Of a stretch of DNA of 64,000 nucleotides, positions 1 through 11,051 are shown piece by piece (within the stretch, counting starts at the first letter, position 1; every line of letters begins with the position of its first letter). The position numbers were made by a program, and so were the translations under genes. The DNA lies in contig LNGK01000005.1 in assembly GCA_001510575.1 (NCBI GenBank), forward strand, positions 2,976,574 through 3,040,573. Direction: 5' to 3'. Source of the stretch: Knoxdaviesia capensis (taxonomy: Eukaryota > Ascomycota > Sordariomycetes > Microascales > Gondwanamycetaceae). The notes under the pieces are model-generated. The model did not search any database. It was not told the origin of the DNA and saw only the letters and a list, made by a program, of their open reading frames with translations.

Positions 1-63
1 ATGGACAGGTCATTCAAAAGAAAAGCAGGGGCAAAAGAAGAGAACTGGTGTATTTCTACATCT

Positions 64-404
64 TTACTCCTCCTCCTCCTCCTCCTCAACATATCTGGAG
101 CGGATATCCTTCCATTGGCGCTGTATATGAGAAAAAGTCAGGGTCAGTATAACGATAGATGTTGAGCCACAGATGGTTGTAGACGGATAGCACAGCTTAC
201 GCCCTTGTTCCAGCCGTCCCAGACCGAGTTCATGGTCTTATTGAAGCCACTGATGTTGCCGAGCAAGAGGGTCGTGGTTAGCAAGAAACGGTTCCCGAAG
301 CCGAAGCCAAAGCCGCAGGTCTGGTGTCGTTGACGTACATCTCGAAAGCGAAGCCAGCGCCGAACACACCGGCCAGCATCAGGTAGTTCTTCTTGAACAG
401 GGCG
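64..404 (-). CDS. QCR9: Cytochrome bc1 complex subunit 9 (QCR9), 5' exon not located
   Basis: Small inner-membrane subunit of respiratory complex III. Three consecutive exons read in frame on the minus strand: 339-404, 201-249 and 64-120, joined by introns 250-338 (donor GTACGT, branch GCTAAC) and 121-200 (donor GTAAGC). Together they give ALFKKNYLMLAG, then a single hydrophobic span (VFGAGFAFEI), then GFNKTMNSVWDGWNKG, then RQWKDIRSRY and seven glutamates before the stop. The order (KKNY, one membrane helix, WDxxNKGRQWKDI, acidic tail) is the QCR9 family pattern, and the length fits a protein of about 65 residues. The sequence before 404 looks like an acceptor (CATACAG, with GCTAAC upstream), so a short first exon carrying the start codon should lie between about 450 and 1100; I could not fix it. 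The identification rests on remembered family features. Confidence 0.78.
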
Positions 405-1478
405 CTGTATGCAGACAAAACATCAACGGTTAGCTAATTGTCGTTCGGTCTGGCGGACTCGGTACGGTATGTCGTCGGTTCGGGGACAATCGCGCGTGGG
501 ACGAGGACAACGCCGGGATGGCTCCGGCACGCGTTTCGGATCATCGGAGACGCCGTCGCACCAGCCGCTATTCCCCACCCAGAAGATCAGAACGGGGACT
601 CGGCTTGCCTGTAAAAAATGTTTGTTAAAGCCTAGATAGCGGAGGTCCAGTTAGCATGAGTTGACATCATTGAGGGCACATCTTGAAGTCTCTGGAGGCA
701 AAACAGCTCCCGGTCGCGCAAACAGCTGCGAACAGCCGGCTCCGGTCAGCGGACTCGTGGGCTACTGACCATCTTGAAAGATTTTGGAGGTGGGAAAGCA
801 CCGGTTTGAGAGGAATTGGCTTTGCGGGAAAAGGAAAGGAACCGTAGTGAGGAAAGTTTGGAGTAATCATTAAAAAAGAAATATTATCAGCACATTTTTT
901 TTGAGGCTATTCCGGTCAGTACCGGAAGAAGCAAAAGCATTCCGTGCCTTGGAAATAAGGTGTTTATTTAGGTGAGTCAGCCAAATTGGCCAATCACAGC
1001 GTTTCTGATTTGCTTCAAAGAATAGTATGCAGACTTGTGATCCCATTTTGATCTTTTTTCCTTGGGCTTCAATTTTGCTTAGCTTGAGATTTCATACTTG
1101 AGAGTTCCTGAATGCCTTGAAACGTTGTAAGAGGCGAGGTTACGTGAATATTGTTGTCGTCAGAGTTGTTTTCTTGACGCATTATGCTTCTTTACTATAG
1201 GGTGTGGTCCTCACATGTCACGATGCTCCGATATGCCAGTGCAATCTATCACTAAACACCTGCAAACGCCCTCCAAACGCCCACAAACAGCACAGTCACT
1301 CAGTACAACCAGTGATCCGTTTCCAAGAAGTGATTTCTTTTCCCAATCCTGCTAATGCTGATGCTGCTGCCATATGTGCCCTAGGACATCTGATAATACT
1401 TTCTGTATGTCTGTCCTATTTCCTCCGTGCTCCGAACCCGAGCTCTTCCGGCCGTCTTCGCGGCCGGCATGACGACGC
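405..1478. other. Intergenic and probable QCR9 5' exon/promoter
   Basis: About 1.07 kb between QCR9 and the amidohydrolase. It must contain the missing first QCR9 exon and its promoter (QCR9 is transcribed leftward). The open frames here have no family resemblance. One on the plus strand that runs into the amidohydrolase is its antisense shadow. No RNA gene or repeat was seen. Confidence 0.6.
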
Positions 1479-3113
1479 CTACACCTTCGAATACACCTTC
1501 CGGCCTGCGAAGTACGTCTCCACGATCTCCGCCTTCAACATGCTCTCGGGCTGCCAATCCATATTCACCACGATGAAATCTGCCTTCTTGCCCACCCCCA
1601 AACTGCCCACCTGCGCATCCGCAAACACACTCGCCGCCGCGCCCTCCGATGCCGCCACGATACTCTCGCACAGGCCCAGCCGGAACTTCAGGTTGACCGT
1701 CTCGACGCTCCCCGGCTCGCGCGCCGATCGGCGCGTGGTGGCCACGTAGATGTTGCGCAACGGGTGCCATGGTGCCGTGGGGCTGTCGCTGCCCAGGGCT
1801 AGGCGTGCGCCGCCGTCGGCGAACTCGCGGTATGCGAAGGCGCGCCCGCATCGGTGCTCGCCGATGAGTCGCGGCCAGGCGCGCAGAATCGCTGGGTCGG
1901 CGTGCACGGGCTGGATGGATGCGGTGAGGCCGAGCTCTCCAAGGCGGCGGGCATCGGCGGGTGATGCAAGCTCGAGATGCTCAATGCGGTGGCGACGGCC
2001 TGGCCGAGCGTGCTGCTCGAGCATATCCACCGCCATGGTGATTGCTGCATCCCCGATGGCATGCAGGGCGATTTGCAGACCGGCGGCGTCGGCACCGGCG
2101 ACAATCGGCGCAAGGTCCTCGCGCGACCACAACGGCGGCGGGGAGTTTACATCGGCGTACGGCTCGGACAGGAAGGCGGTGCAGCCGTCCACGATACCGT
2201 CACACACAATCTTGATACCCGTAATCCGCAGATCCGGCGATGTGCTGGCGTTGTAGATCTGGTTTAGCTCGATAGCGCGCTGCAGCTGCTGCATACGGCC
2301 TACAGCGTCGTTTGACGGCTTGATGAGCCAGTACGCGGCGATCCGCATCGGGAGGTCTGGATGCGACTTCTTCAGCGCCACGACAGACTCCCACGCCGGC
2401 CCATCCATGGCCATCTCTACCAAACCAGTATATCCACACGAGTTGTACGTCTCAACAGCAGCGAGGATGCTATTTTGACGGTCCTCAGAGGTTGAGGTGG
2501 TCGCGAGGAACGGCCACACAATCGTCAACACAGCGCCTTCAGACAGCACGCCATCCGGCACTCCGTTCTCGTCCCGGTGGATCTGTCCACCGGCCGGGTC
2601 CGGCATATCCGCGACCAGCATCTCGTTCAGGGCGCTCGTGTTGCACCATGTCGAGTGCAAGTCCTTGCTATCAATGTAGATTGGCCGCGGGTCGATATCG
2701 TCCAGCAACGAGGCCTTGGCGCCCTCGGGAGTCATCGAGTGCATCCAGTTCTTGCACAGAATGCGCGGGACATCCGGGTTGGCCGCGGCATACTCGCGGA
2801 TAGCGGCGCAGATGTCGGCGGTCGACTTGCAGGCCTCCAGGCCCAGCTTGCGGAGCGACTGGCCGAGCAGGAGTAGATGCACGTGGCCGTCGATGAAGCC
2901 CGGGAGCAGGGTTTTGCGCTGCAGGTCGACGACGGTTGTCGACTCTGCGGGGAGGGCGTGGGCGGCTTCGATCTCGTGGCGCGAGCCGATGGCAGTGATC
3001 ACGCCGTTGCTGACCAGCATCGAGCCGGCGAAGGTCGGCTCGGCGGTCAGGCCGGTGCCAGCCTTGGCCAGCACCAGGCCGTTGACGAACAGCGTGTTTG
3101 ATTGCGCAGTCAT
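1479..3113 (-). CDS. Amidohydrolase, YtcJ-like (amidohydrolase 3 family)
   Basis: Predicted metal-dependent hydrolase of the amidohydrolase superfamily, YtcJ/AepA-like branch (amidohydro_3); it probably cleaves a C-N bond, but the substrate cannot be read from sequence. A single exon of 544 residues, the normal family length. Visible features: an N-terminal beta-rich segment; the metal-binding GFIDGHVHLLLLG at residues 72-84 (His-x-His 77/79); HAIGDAAI and RRHRIEHLEL (further metal-ligand region); LALGSDSPTAPWHPL with the conserved Asp; and the C-terminal VGSLGVGKKADFIVVNMD typical of these enzymes. I chose ATG 3113 because of its CACCATG context. An in-frame ATG at 3125 adds four residues, and the frame stays open further upstream across an ambiguous poly-G tract. 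Its position beside an NCS1 permease and a hydantoinase fusion suggests cyclic amide or nitrogen-compound breakdown (inference). Confidence 0.85.
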   Translation of the reverse strand: MTAQSNTLFVNGLVLAKAGTGLTAEPTFAGSMLVSNGVITAIGSRHEIEAAHALPAESTTVVDLQRKTLLPGFIDGHVHLLLLGQSLRKLGLEACKSTADICAAIREYAAANPDVPRILCKNWMHSMTPEGAKASLLDDIDPRPIYIDSKDLHSTWCNTSALNEMLVADMPDPAGGQIHRDENGVPDGVLSEGAVLTIVWPFLATTSTSEDRQNSILAAVETYNSCGYTGLVEMAMDGPAWESVVALKKSHPDLPMRIAAYWLIKPSNDAVGRMQQLQRAIELNQIYNASTSPDLRITGIKIVCDGIVDGCTAFLSEPYADVNSPPPLWSREDLAPIVAGADAAGLQIALHAIGDAAITMAVDMLEQHARPGRRHRIEHLELASPADARRLGELGLTASIQPVHADPAILRAWPRLIGEHRCGRAFAYREFADGGARLALGSDSPTAPWHPLRNIYVATTRRSAREPGSVETVNLKFRLGLCESIVAASEGAAASVFADAQVGSLGVGKKADFIVVNMDWQPESMLKAEIVETYFAGRKVYSKV

Positions 3114-3155
3114 GGTGATCTGCATGGAGGGAGAGGAATAGAAAGAAGGATACGT

Positions 3156-3175
3156 GGGGGGGGGNGGGGGGGGGG
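3156..3175. repeat. Poly-G tract interrupted by one N
   Basis: Nine Gs, an N at 3165 and ten Gs, just upstream of the amidohydrolase start. The N probably marks an unresolved homopolymer length, so the upstream reading frame across it is unreliable. Confidence 0.9.
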
Positions 3176-5334
3176 CGCTGGATGTTGAAAACGCGTTGCT
3201 AGAGATAGCCACGTCTGGTCCGTAAAGACGTGATTTACAAGAGGTTACTGTAGACAGAATGTGGGCAGTTGTAGTGTGTAAGATGCAGGTTAAGCTGCTG
3301 CTGCACAATCTGGGAGAGGAGATGAATGCTGGTAGAAGGGCAGACTGCAAAGAAGTCGTTGAGAGTACGAGTAGAGATTGATGAACAAGCTCGATAGCCG
3401 AGCGAAAGCCGGAGTAACACCCCCAAAGCAGATAGCTTCTCCGGAGGTTCTAGGCGGGATTCGACAGACACGAGAAGGGAAGACCGCTCCAGGCTCACGT
3501 GAAGTCACGTCACGGCAGGTTGGGTCGCAGTATCACCAAAGAACGACAGAGCGGAGACAAAAAGTGAGAGAGGCCGAAAGAGTGAGTAAGAGAACGCCGA
3601 TGTAACCCAATGGTTTGGAACCACTATTCGTACTCAAGTATCTCAATCAGCAGATAGGGAAATGGAAGAAGACAAGGTGCCAGCACCGGCCGGACGAGAT
3701 TCCAAGCAAGCCTCAGTACTAGACAGCTCGGAATACACTGTATCTTGTCCTCTTTTGCCCCCGTTGAATCCCGAGCTCTCGCTCCCGAGGAACGGGCCAG
3801 GCACAAGTTCCAGATCTTCTCTCCACCCTTAAATCCCAGTGGTCCGGTGCGGAGGGATCCAACAACGTTGACGCTTCGGTTCTCATCGGCTTGCCATAGC
3901 ACACAGACATCTGCACGGCATTATCCACTCGCTTGGGCGCCCCCATTTGTGCGTCCGGGGCATTTCTTCGCATCACGAGTTTGGAGTACTGTATGTCCAT
4001 AATGGCATCTTCAACATGTCCGAGACAGCCTCGCTTCAGAGCCTGTTCCCAATTTTCCTCCTGCCCCGACCGCGGTCTCGGAGCCAGGCTTATGTCGCTG
4101 TGGAGGAGTTCGCTGCCAGCCCGGGATGATTACGGACATAGGGCCATGTGGTCCCATGAAGTTCCTCTTCGGCCTATACCCACACACACTCGCCCAGAAA
4201 TGGCTTATCTATGCTATCAGTAGTAGTTGACCGCCCCTCTACCAGAATATTGGCATTTAGTAGCTGTGGTACATCAACAACATGGTAGAACGTAAGTGCG
4301 AAATATATCGATCGCCGCGGATCCATCGTCTAGGTCTGGTATTCATCTGGTTCCATTCCAATTCAGGCCTGTATCCCGGTTCTGATAGCCTATGTAGTCC
4401 GAATTAGGTCTGTGATTACCATGAAATTGGCTGTCTCATGCCTCCATCTCCAGATAACGCAAAATATTACTCTCTCACACGCGTCCCCGCACATACACAC
4501 ATGGGAACGATCCCACTTCCAGTCTAATGAGAATGGCTTCAGCTGGTATCTGGTGATTTCTGGTTCCATAATTTCGTCCTCTCGCCTCACAGTCCAGTGG
4601 CCAGAATCCTCATCAACATCTCTCTTCCGGCGCCCGTTCAGGCCGTCCAACATCAGTCATGATGAGACACTGTAGATAGCTTCCGTGAATGGAAGAGCTA
4701 GCTGGTTTCCGGGTTAGATCCTGTCGACTGTGTGTACATAGACCTTCACTCTCGCGTCCCCGTTCCTTGCTGAAAGACCGGCAGAGGATCTGGTCACCGG
4801 GTAGAGCTGGGTACGGAGAGAATTCCACTAAGTAATCCGGGTAATATGCAGGAGACACAGAACAGTTGTTTTTTCTTGGCTTCTCCCACCGAGGCTGAGG
4901 TCTCACACGATCCAACCCCTAATATCAATCCCCAGACCCTAAGACGAGCACCACATCATCAAGACTCTATTCTGTAAGGAGAGCCCGTGACTCCTCTTCT
5001 AGGCTCATCATAAATCATGAAATGTTTACGAATAAGTAAGAAATTGGAAATCACTATTCACTGTTTGCTCTTTCTGGTTCTTCACCTGCCCTCCTTGATT
5101 TTACTTGAAAAGCTCCCTGCCAGTCTTCTTCTCCTCTCAATTTCTCTTCCTGTCTGCTATATACTTCCTTCTATATCTTTAAAAGTAACTACTAAGTATA
5201 TGGTCCTAAGAACTTCGGCTAGACGCATTCCTCAAGTTCTCTTGTACGCCCGTAAAGTTCATCTAGAATACCCCTTTGGGTGGTCTTGATATTCAAGACT
5301 CCATCTAAAACTTTATTGAGTTGCCCCAGAGAGC

Positions 5335-5416
5335 TGTAAGGATCCTATATAGTCTCACGCATCCAAAGTTGAGACTTACACCGAGATAGCTAGTGAAGCT
5401 ATCTCAGATCCTTACA
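5335..5416. repeat. Nested inverted-repeat element with three perfect stems
   Basis: An 82-bp unit with perfect 10-bp terminal inverted repeats, TGTAAGGATC at 5335-5344 and GATCCTTACA at 5407-5416. Inside are two more perfect stems: AGTCTCA (5351-5357) with TGAGACT (5370-5376), and GAGATAGCT (5383-5391) with AGCTATCTC (5397-5405) around a 5-nt loop. As single-stranded nucleic acid it would fold into a three-way junction. The ends begin TG and finish CA, like retroelement or MITE ends, but I saw no target-site duplication and no coding capacity. It could be a very small non-autonomous element, a structured RNA, or the remnant of a larger one. Confidence 0.7.
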
Positions 5417-6573
5417 AGAAGAATCGAAGCCTTACGACGGGACAGAAGACGGAGCCCATAAAAGACGTTAGCGAGCTTTGAAGAGGAACTGGGAGGAGAT
5501 CACGGCCCGCCTACTACTGCCTGACCTCTCCCGAACAGCTCACAGATGACAAGACTGCCAACTTCAAGGGAAGGGCTCCCAGGAGAGGCGATGTGTTCAT
5601 ATCGTTTTGATTGTAAGCTCCGTTCACATCACCGGGTTGGCTCACTTGACTTGAATGGAGTGTGTCTAGCTAATTACTTTCCTTTCCCACAGATCCCAGT
5701 TTACGCGCCCAATGCTATATCAGATACTGGCCCTGGGTTTCGTCGCGTTGTTGCCTCAGAGAATCGGCGTTGGTTTTTCCCACTTTAGATGTTTAATGTG
5801 GGAGGCCAGGGTCAGGGAGGTTATATTCGCTTGCCAAAGTATAAGCACATAGACTACAACTACTTACCCATATCTAGGAAGGATATCCAATAACGCCCGT
5901 GTTAGAGTGGGCACGAGTGGTGCATACTTGATACTGTCTCATCTCAAGCCCGAAGCGGCTGTAATGAGTTCATGGTTTCTCGGTGAAATTCTCCAGTGTT
6001 TCTTCAGGCGATAGGTAAACCCTAGAGAAACATGAAGTTACACGAACCTCCTTCTCGCATCCCGATTGATCCGTCGGTCCACCGCCGTAAATGTTGTTCG
6101 GCTCGGATATGAAATCGCCGAGGCAACCCCTGAGACAAACCCTAAGCCCACAGAAATATCGCCACGATTTCAATGGCGTGACTGGTACACACACTAGTCA
6201 CACATGTAGATGCCAAATTTGATAAGAATAAAAAAGATATCATTCTGGTGGAATTGAATAGGGAAATGGCACACTAATTGGCTCTCTTCTGCATGGTCCA
6301 TCACTAAAGCTTGTCTGTCCTCACTCACTGTCTCTCTTCTCTCGGGATATCACTCACTCGCGCTCACACTCATTTTCACGTATAGACACTGCCAAAAGCG
6401 GTATTCACACGTTATTTAGAATAATTGGAAACAGACCTCCATCATAGCACAACACTCTAAACAGATACAAGAAATCAAAATCAAAATCAAAACCAGATGT
6501 CCCAGCCAAGGGAGGTCCGAAGAGAAACAGAAGGGAAAAAAGCCGGCGTTAGATGGAGTGCGAAGGAAGACGT

Positions 6574-8433
6574 CTAAACATGCTTAGAAATCACCTCGGG
6601 GGTCTTCTCGCCAATCTCCACCGGCTCGTTCTCGCTACCAACGCCCTCAATAACGGAGCTCTTTTCATCGAACGGCGTCATGCCCTTGCGGAGAGCATCA
6701 GCCTCGGTGAAAGTGCCGTAGATATCGAGGTCATCCTGCTCGCCAGCGCCCTTGGGCGGCCAGAAGAAGCAGAAGCCGTAGTACAGCACGGACGAGATGG
6801 CGAAGCCGAACAGGTAGTTGCCGAGGTAGTAGTTGAAGATGCCCTGGTTAACGGTGACCGAGGCGTTGACGTTGGCAACCATGCCGGGCAGGGCGGGGGC
6901 GAAGCCGATGAACCAGGCGGCAAAGCCGCGCAGGTTAAAGCCGTAGAAGTACCAGTACGAGCCGTCGGGCGAGCCGGTGTACAGCTGGCTAATCTGCACC
7001 TTCTGGCGGCGGATGATGAAGTAGTCGGTGATCATCACGCCGGTCAGCGGGCCCAGGAACACCGAGAACGACGCGGCGACGGCCACGAAGGTGCTAGCGG
7101 TGTTGTAGAACTCCCACGGCATGACCACCCACGAGAGCAGCGCGCAGATGATCGAGCCGCGGGTGATGTTGATCCACTTGGGGAACAGACCCGCGAGATC
7201 CATACCGGCGGCGTAACCGTTACCCAGGATGTTCTCGGCGATCTGGCCGAGGATGAAGCACAGGCTGCAGAAGAAGGCGGCGGCACGCGGGCCGGCGGAG
7301 TAGTCGTCCAGGAGCCACTGGTTGATGAACTGCAGCGGGGTCCAGAAGGGGATCTCCATGTTCCAGATGTTCATCGAGGCCGAGGCGGCAACGAGGGCGA
7401 TGATCGGGACAACCATGCCGGGGCCGAACAGCGAGAACACCATGCCGGGGACCTGCTGGCCCTGCTTGGTGGCGAAGCGGGTGAAATCGCTCTGGTTGAT
7501 GATACCGGCGGAGATGGCGCCCAGCGACGAGATGATACCGTACACCCAGGCCCAGCCGGTCGACAGAACGCCGGGGTACTTGGCTCCGGCCACGAACAGC
7601 GGGCCGCTGCCACCCTTGGCGCCGGCCCACGCGGCCATGGCAACCATGCAGATGAACACGATGATGTTGATGGCGATGACGTACAGGCGCGAGCGCTCGG
7701 GGCGGATGAACAGGAACGGCAGCGAGATGATGTGGAAGACAGTGAAGCCGACCAGGTCGCGGGTCTCCATGTGGGCGCTCAGCGGTAGGGTGTTCTCCAT
7801 GTGCAGGTAGCTATAGCTCAGTGAGCTGAGCAGGCAGGACACGCAGAGTCCGCCCAGCCAGGCTTGCGAGCCGTACCACACGATCGACAGCATAATACGC
7901 ATGGCCTGACCGACGTACGAGCCGTGCATACCGAGGACCATTCTGTGGGAAGACAGTTGAAGGTTTAGGAGTCCGAACCAGCTCAGGAGGACGCGCGGAA
8001 GAAGAAAGGGTGGCTAAGAACATACCTTTGGGCAACCGAGAAACCGATGTGCCACTCACCACCCATCCAGCCGTTGAGAAGAACGAACGTGACAATTAAC
8101 AAGCGGGCAACAATCATGAGACCGATCATGTGGGGGATGGTGAGGCCGAGCGAGATGGTCGAGCCGGCACCGGCCCAGACGGAGATACAGATGCTGTACG
8201 CCGAAGGCTGTTAGTACACTTCAAAAGACAAAAGTCACGAAAAAGGCCAAGTTCACCAACAAAAGACAGGAACAGTAAACTCACTTGGCAATGCTACCCC
8301 ATCCGATGTACGACCAGTATCCCCAAGTCCGACGGCTAGGAGGCATCGGCGCAATGTCCGGGTTGATCCATCGGTGAGTCTCATAGTGGTGAACCTGGTC
8401 ACCCTTGACCCGGAGGACATCGAGAACGCCCAT
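6574..8433 (-). CDS. NCS1-family permease (uracil/allantoin/hydantoin type)
   Basis: Membrane symporter of the nucleobase:cation symporter-1 family, which imports uracil, uridine, allantoin, cytosine/purines or hydantoins. Three exons, 8285-8433, 8026-8193 and 6574-7942, with introns 8194-8284 and 7943-8025 (GTGAGT and GTATGT donors), give 561 residues. The N-terminus carries the family signature NPDIAPMPPSRRTWGYW (about residues 24-40) followed by helix 1. About twelve hydrophobic segments follow, including the helix-6 region SAGIINQSDFTRFA and GPLTGVMITDYFIIRR in the second half. The tail is hydrophilic and acidic. The acceptor at 8194 was chosen because it restores GSIANICISVW in frame. 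It resembles the fungal Fur group more than the purine-cytosine permeases, but substrate is not readable. The hydantoinase fusion 3.6 kb upstream of its start makes a hydantoin-like or allantoin-like substrate plausible. Confidence 0.9.
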
Positions 8434-9159
8434 GGTTGGTGTTGTTGTTTGACCGGTGCGGGGGGAAATAAAATCAGTAATGGAGGAAAAGGAAAGAAAC
8501 TTGATTTTAAATGAAGGATGGCGAGGGGGGGAAGAAGAGAAGAGAGAGGGAGGAGGGAAAGGGAGGAGGAGGGATAAAGAGATGGATGGTGGCAGAGGTG
8601 GAGAGGGAAACGAGAAAAGGAAGAGGTGATGTGAGGTTGGAAAAAGGCACGACGGCTGGTGGGTTATATATTATCTCAGGTGGTGATGTGCAACGAACGG
8701 ATGGTGGCAGCTGCATAGGAGTGGAGATCACCGATATTGAGCGAGAGAGAGGTCCAACCCACGCAACAATGCCTATCTATCCATGTTCAGGCAAGTAGGC
8801 TGATGCTGTGAGGGAGAGAGACAGAAAGAGAGCTTGCTTGCAAGGTATGGAGACCTGGTAGGACAAGGGTGGTAATGGAAGATAAGAGGGGGCCAGGCCA
8901 AACAGAGACGAGAGAGGGAAAAGGGAAGGCCACCACAAGCACGACAGAGGAGGTGAAGAGAGGCAAGACGGGGACACCCACGGAGGCAAATGCACAGACA
9001 GCAGATGTCAATGGAGGGTGGGATGTATGTAAGGGTAACTTCAGAGAAAAGGATTGGTTGGCTGCGGGATGGAATGGCAAGGACGGGACCAACAGCCGGG
9101 GGGGGGAGGCTTGCAGAGTGCAGATTACAGATACGGGACAGCCACAATCACAGGCAAAC

Positions 9160-9171
9160 TACAGTACTGTA
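9160..9171. repeat. 12-bp palindrome TACAGTACTGTA, copy 1
   Basis: Perfect palindrome in the permease upstream region, followed by CAGG. The same 12-mer recurs at 26574-26585 and 57303-57314. Confidence 0.85.
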
Positions 9172-9650
9172 CAGGTCGGTCCAGATAGTGTCGGACGGGA
9201 CAGGGTGAAGAAGCACGGGGGTCGAATGCCGGTGAAGGCAATGGTAATCACGTCGTAGGTTATGTGCGGGGTGGTGGTGAATAAGATGATAGAGAAGAAA
9301 GGCCGAGAACCGTGATATCGTCCTGACGTCTGGGACAAGCTTTGTCTCGTGGTCAAGGTGTGTTTCCGGATCTGTGGGGATGAGGGTATCAACGGATATT
9401 CTTGCAGCAAGGGGGGAAGAAAAGAAAAGGATATATTGGACTTCTGGGAGGGTCCGGCAGACAACGTGGGAAAGAGGGTCAAAGAGAGACGAACGTCGTA
9501 ACAGAGATGTCAAGAGCCCACGGCGGCGAGAGAGAACAAAAGATAGGATACAGAGAACAGGCCAAAAGAGTGGGTTGGCAAGATTGGACAGGTGTGGGGA
9601 GGGATCCAGACCTGAGAAGCGGAAGGGTAGAGACGGCAAAAGAAAAAGTG

Positions 9651-9675
9651 AGAGAGAGAGAGAGCGAGAGAGAGA
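9651..9675. repeat. (GA)n microsatellite
   Basis: Near-perfect GA repeat (one interruption, GCGAGA) in the purine-rich leader zone upstream of the permease. Confidence 0.85.
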
Positions 9676-10466
9676 AATGTTAGAGATAGAGAGATAGGAT
9701 GTCGAGACGGGGAAGAGAAAGACCGAGGGGGGGATGCAATATCACAGCCCACGACGATGATGGTGTATAAACCAGCCCTGTCAAGAAGAAGGTTAAGAGA
9801 GGAAACGATGTTCTCGTACGCGGGAAGATGGCGGTGCTCGTCTTGTAGTCACCCGCTAAGAGGTGTTCCTCGAAGCTATCGCTGGCTTTGATCCAAGCTG
9901 CAGGTTTTAGCACGGCGATATTCTCCCGTCAAAAAATAATAATAAAATAAAATAAAAAGCACGAATGCATGGAGTCACTGCTCGTAAGTAAGATACACCA
10001 AGTTCACGTCATAATAGAGAGAGGAACAGAGACACACACGGACAGCATAATATTAGCAAGGAGCTTTAACCTTCTACACCCGATCAGCGACCAGGGCATC
10101 CCGACCAGCCTTTGATTTTCGCCCGCCCACCAACAAACGAATCTACTGATAGTCTAAAATAAAGGACTCCGAGGCCAGCCAGGAGAACACTAGAAGTTCC
10201 CCCCCAAGTGCCAGATAGCCGGTCTTGAGGAGAAGACGGAACTTTGAAGGCGTGGCCGCGGAATTCGTCTGGCGTGTGCCTGGCCGGCTCCCCTCAAGGC
10301 TCCTTTTTCGAAGGCGTCTGGAAGAAGAAAAATATACCGGCGTGTTTAGGACTGCGAGATAGGATAACTAGGCTGGTTGAGAGGGCCGGCGGGCGCAGGG
10401 TGCAAAGCCAAAGACCGGCCGAATTCCAAGGATCGGGCTGTCGGACGGTCTGAGCGTTTGCCCTCA

Positions 10467-10494
10467 TTTTTTTTTTTTAAAAAAAAAAAAAAAA
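10467..10494. repeat. T12-A16 homopolymer palindrome
   Basis: Twelve Ts directly followed by sixteen As, in gene-free DNA. A similar T14-A11 junction occurs at 44620. Confidence 0.9.
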
Positions 10495-11051
10495 GAAAAA
10501 GAAAAACACGCCCACCACAGCCTGGAGAACACACGAAATGGGGGACATGTCCGGTTTTTTTACGAGTAAAAGCATGATGGGTTCGACAGTCTTCCCTAGA
10601 CGATGGCTGGAGACAACATGGCGTGTGCTGTTGTATCTTATATCACATCCTCGTTGGGTAGCATCGCAGCCCGGAAGAGACCTCCCAAAACGGATCCTTT
10701 GCAGACAAGTCCATGTAACCACGCAAGCCTCGTCTGAAGAGTCATCAGGTGCTGTTTATTGCATTGTCAATCACCCCAACCACTGCATTATACCACAGTA
10801 TCACAGTGCCACCGTATGCACTTACACACCCACCTTGGGCTTCCCCCAAATTGGCCTGAGTTATGCTGGGTTGTCTATCATATTACACCATGCATCCGTA
10901 TAAGAAACATCCAGTATAGCGACGTATAAGACGCCCACATATGCCCTATAGCCCTCCATGTTCTCTTCCCTTCCCACACCCCCCGGCCTAAGCCAATCGC
11001 GGCATCTGGTTCCCAGTATTTCCCTTGTTCTTGTTGTCCGCTTTTTTTCCA

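Larger units (their letters stand above)
3114..6573. other. Intergenic region, 3.5 kb, no convincing gene
   Basis: Lies between the amidohydrolase start and the permease stop. The first 0.5 kb should hold the amidohydrolase promoter. The section 4.9-5.5 kb is more AT-rich than its surroundings and contains the nested inverted-repeat element at 5335-5416. Short open frames (for example a leucine-rich one at 5017-5289) lack family resemblance. The section could hold decayed mobile DNA, but I saw no clear transposase, integrase or LTR. Confidence 0.55.
8671..9697. promoter_or_regulatory. Cluster of eight GATA-factor sites upstream of the permease
   Basis: WGATAR matches on either strand at 8671-8676, 8773-8778, 8880-8885, 9183-9188, 9287-9292, 9541-9546, 9684-9689 and 9692-9697. 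Random expectation is about two per kb, but the region is purine-rich, which inflates this. AreA/Nit2-type GATA factors switch on fungal nitrogen-catabolism permeases, so control by nitrogen supply is a reasonable inference. Confidence 0.4.

Noticed and set aside
4978..5800. Possible decayed copia-type retroelement
   Set aside because: The frame RKVHLEYPFGWS and AT-richness suggested it, but I could not find integrase, reverse transcriptase or flanking LTRs. Only the small inverted-repeat element is supported.
6553..7788. 411-codon plus-strand open frame
   Set aside because: It is antisense to the NCS1 permease. Its Glu/Ala/Gly/His-rich composition is what reverse-frame reading of GC-rich coding sequence gives, and the permease frame has clear family motifs.
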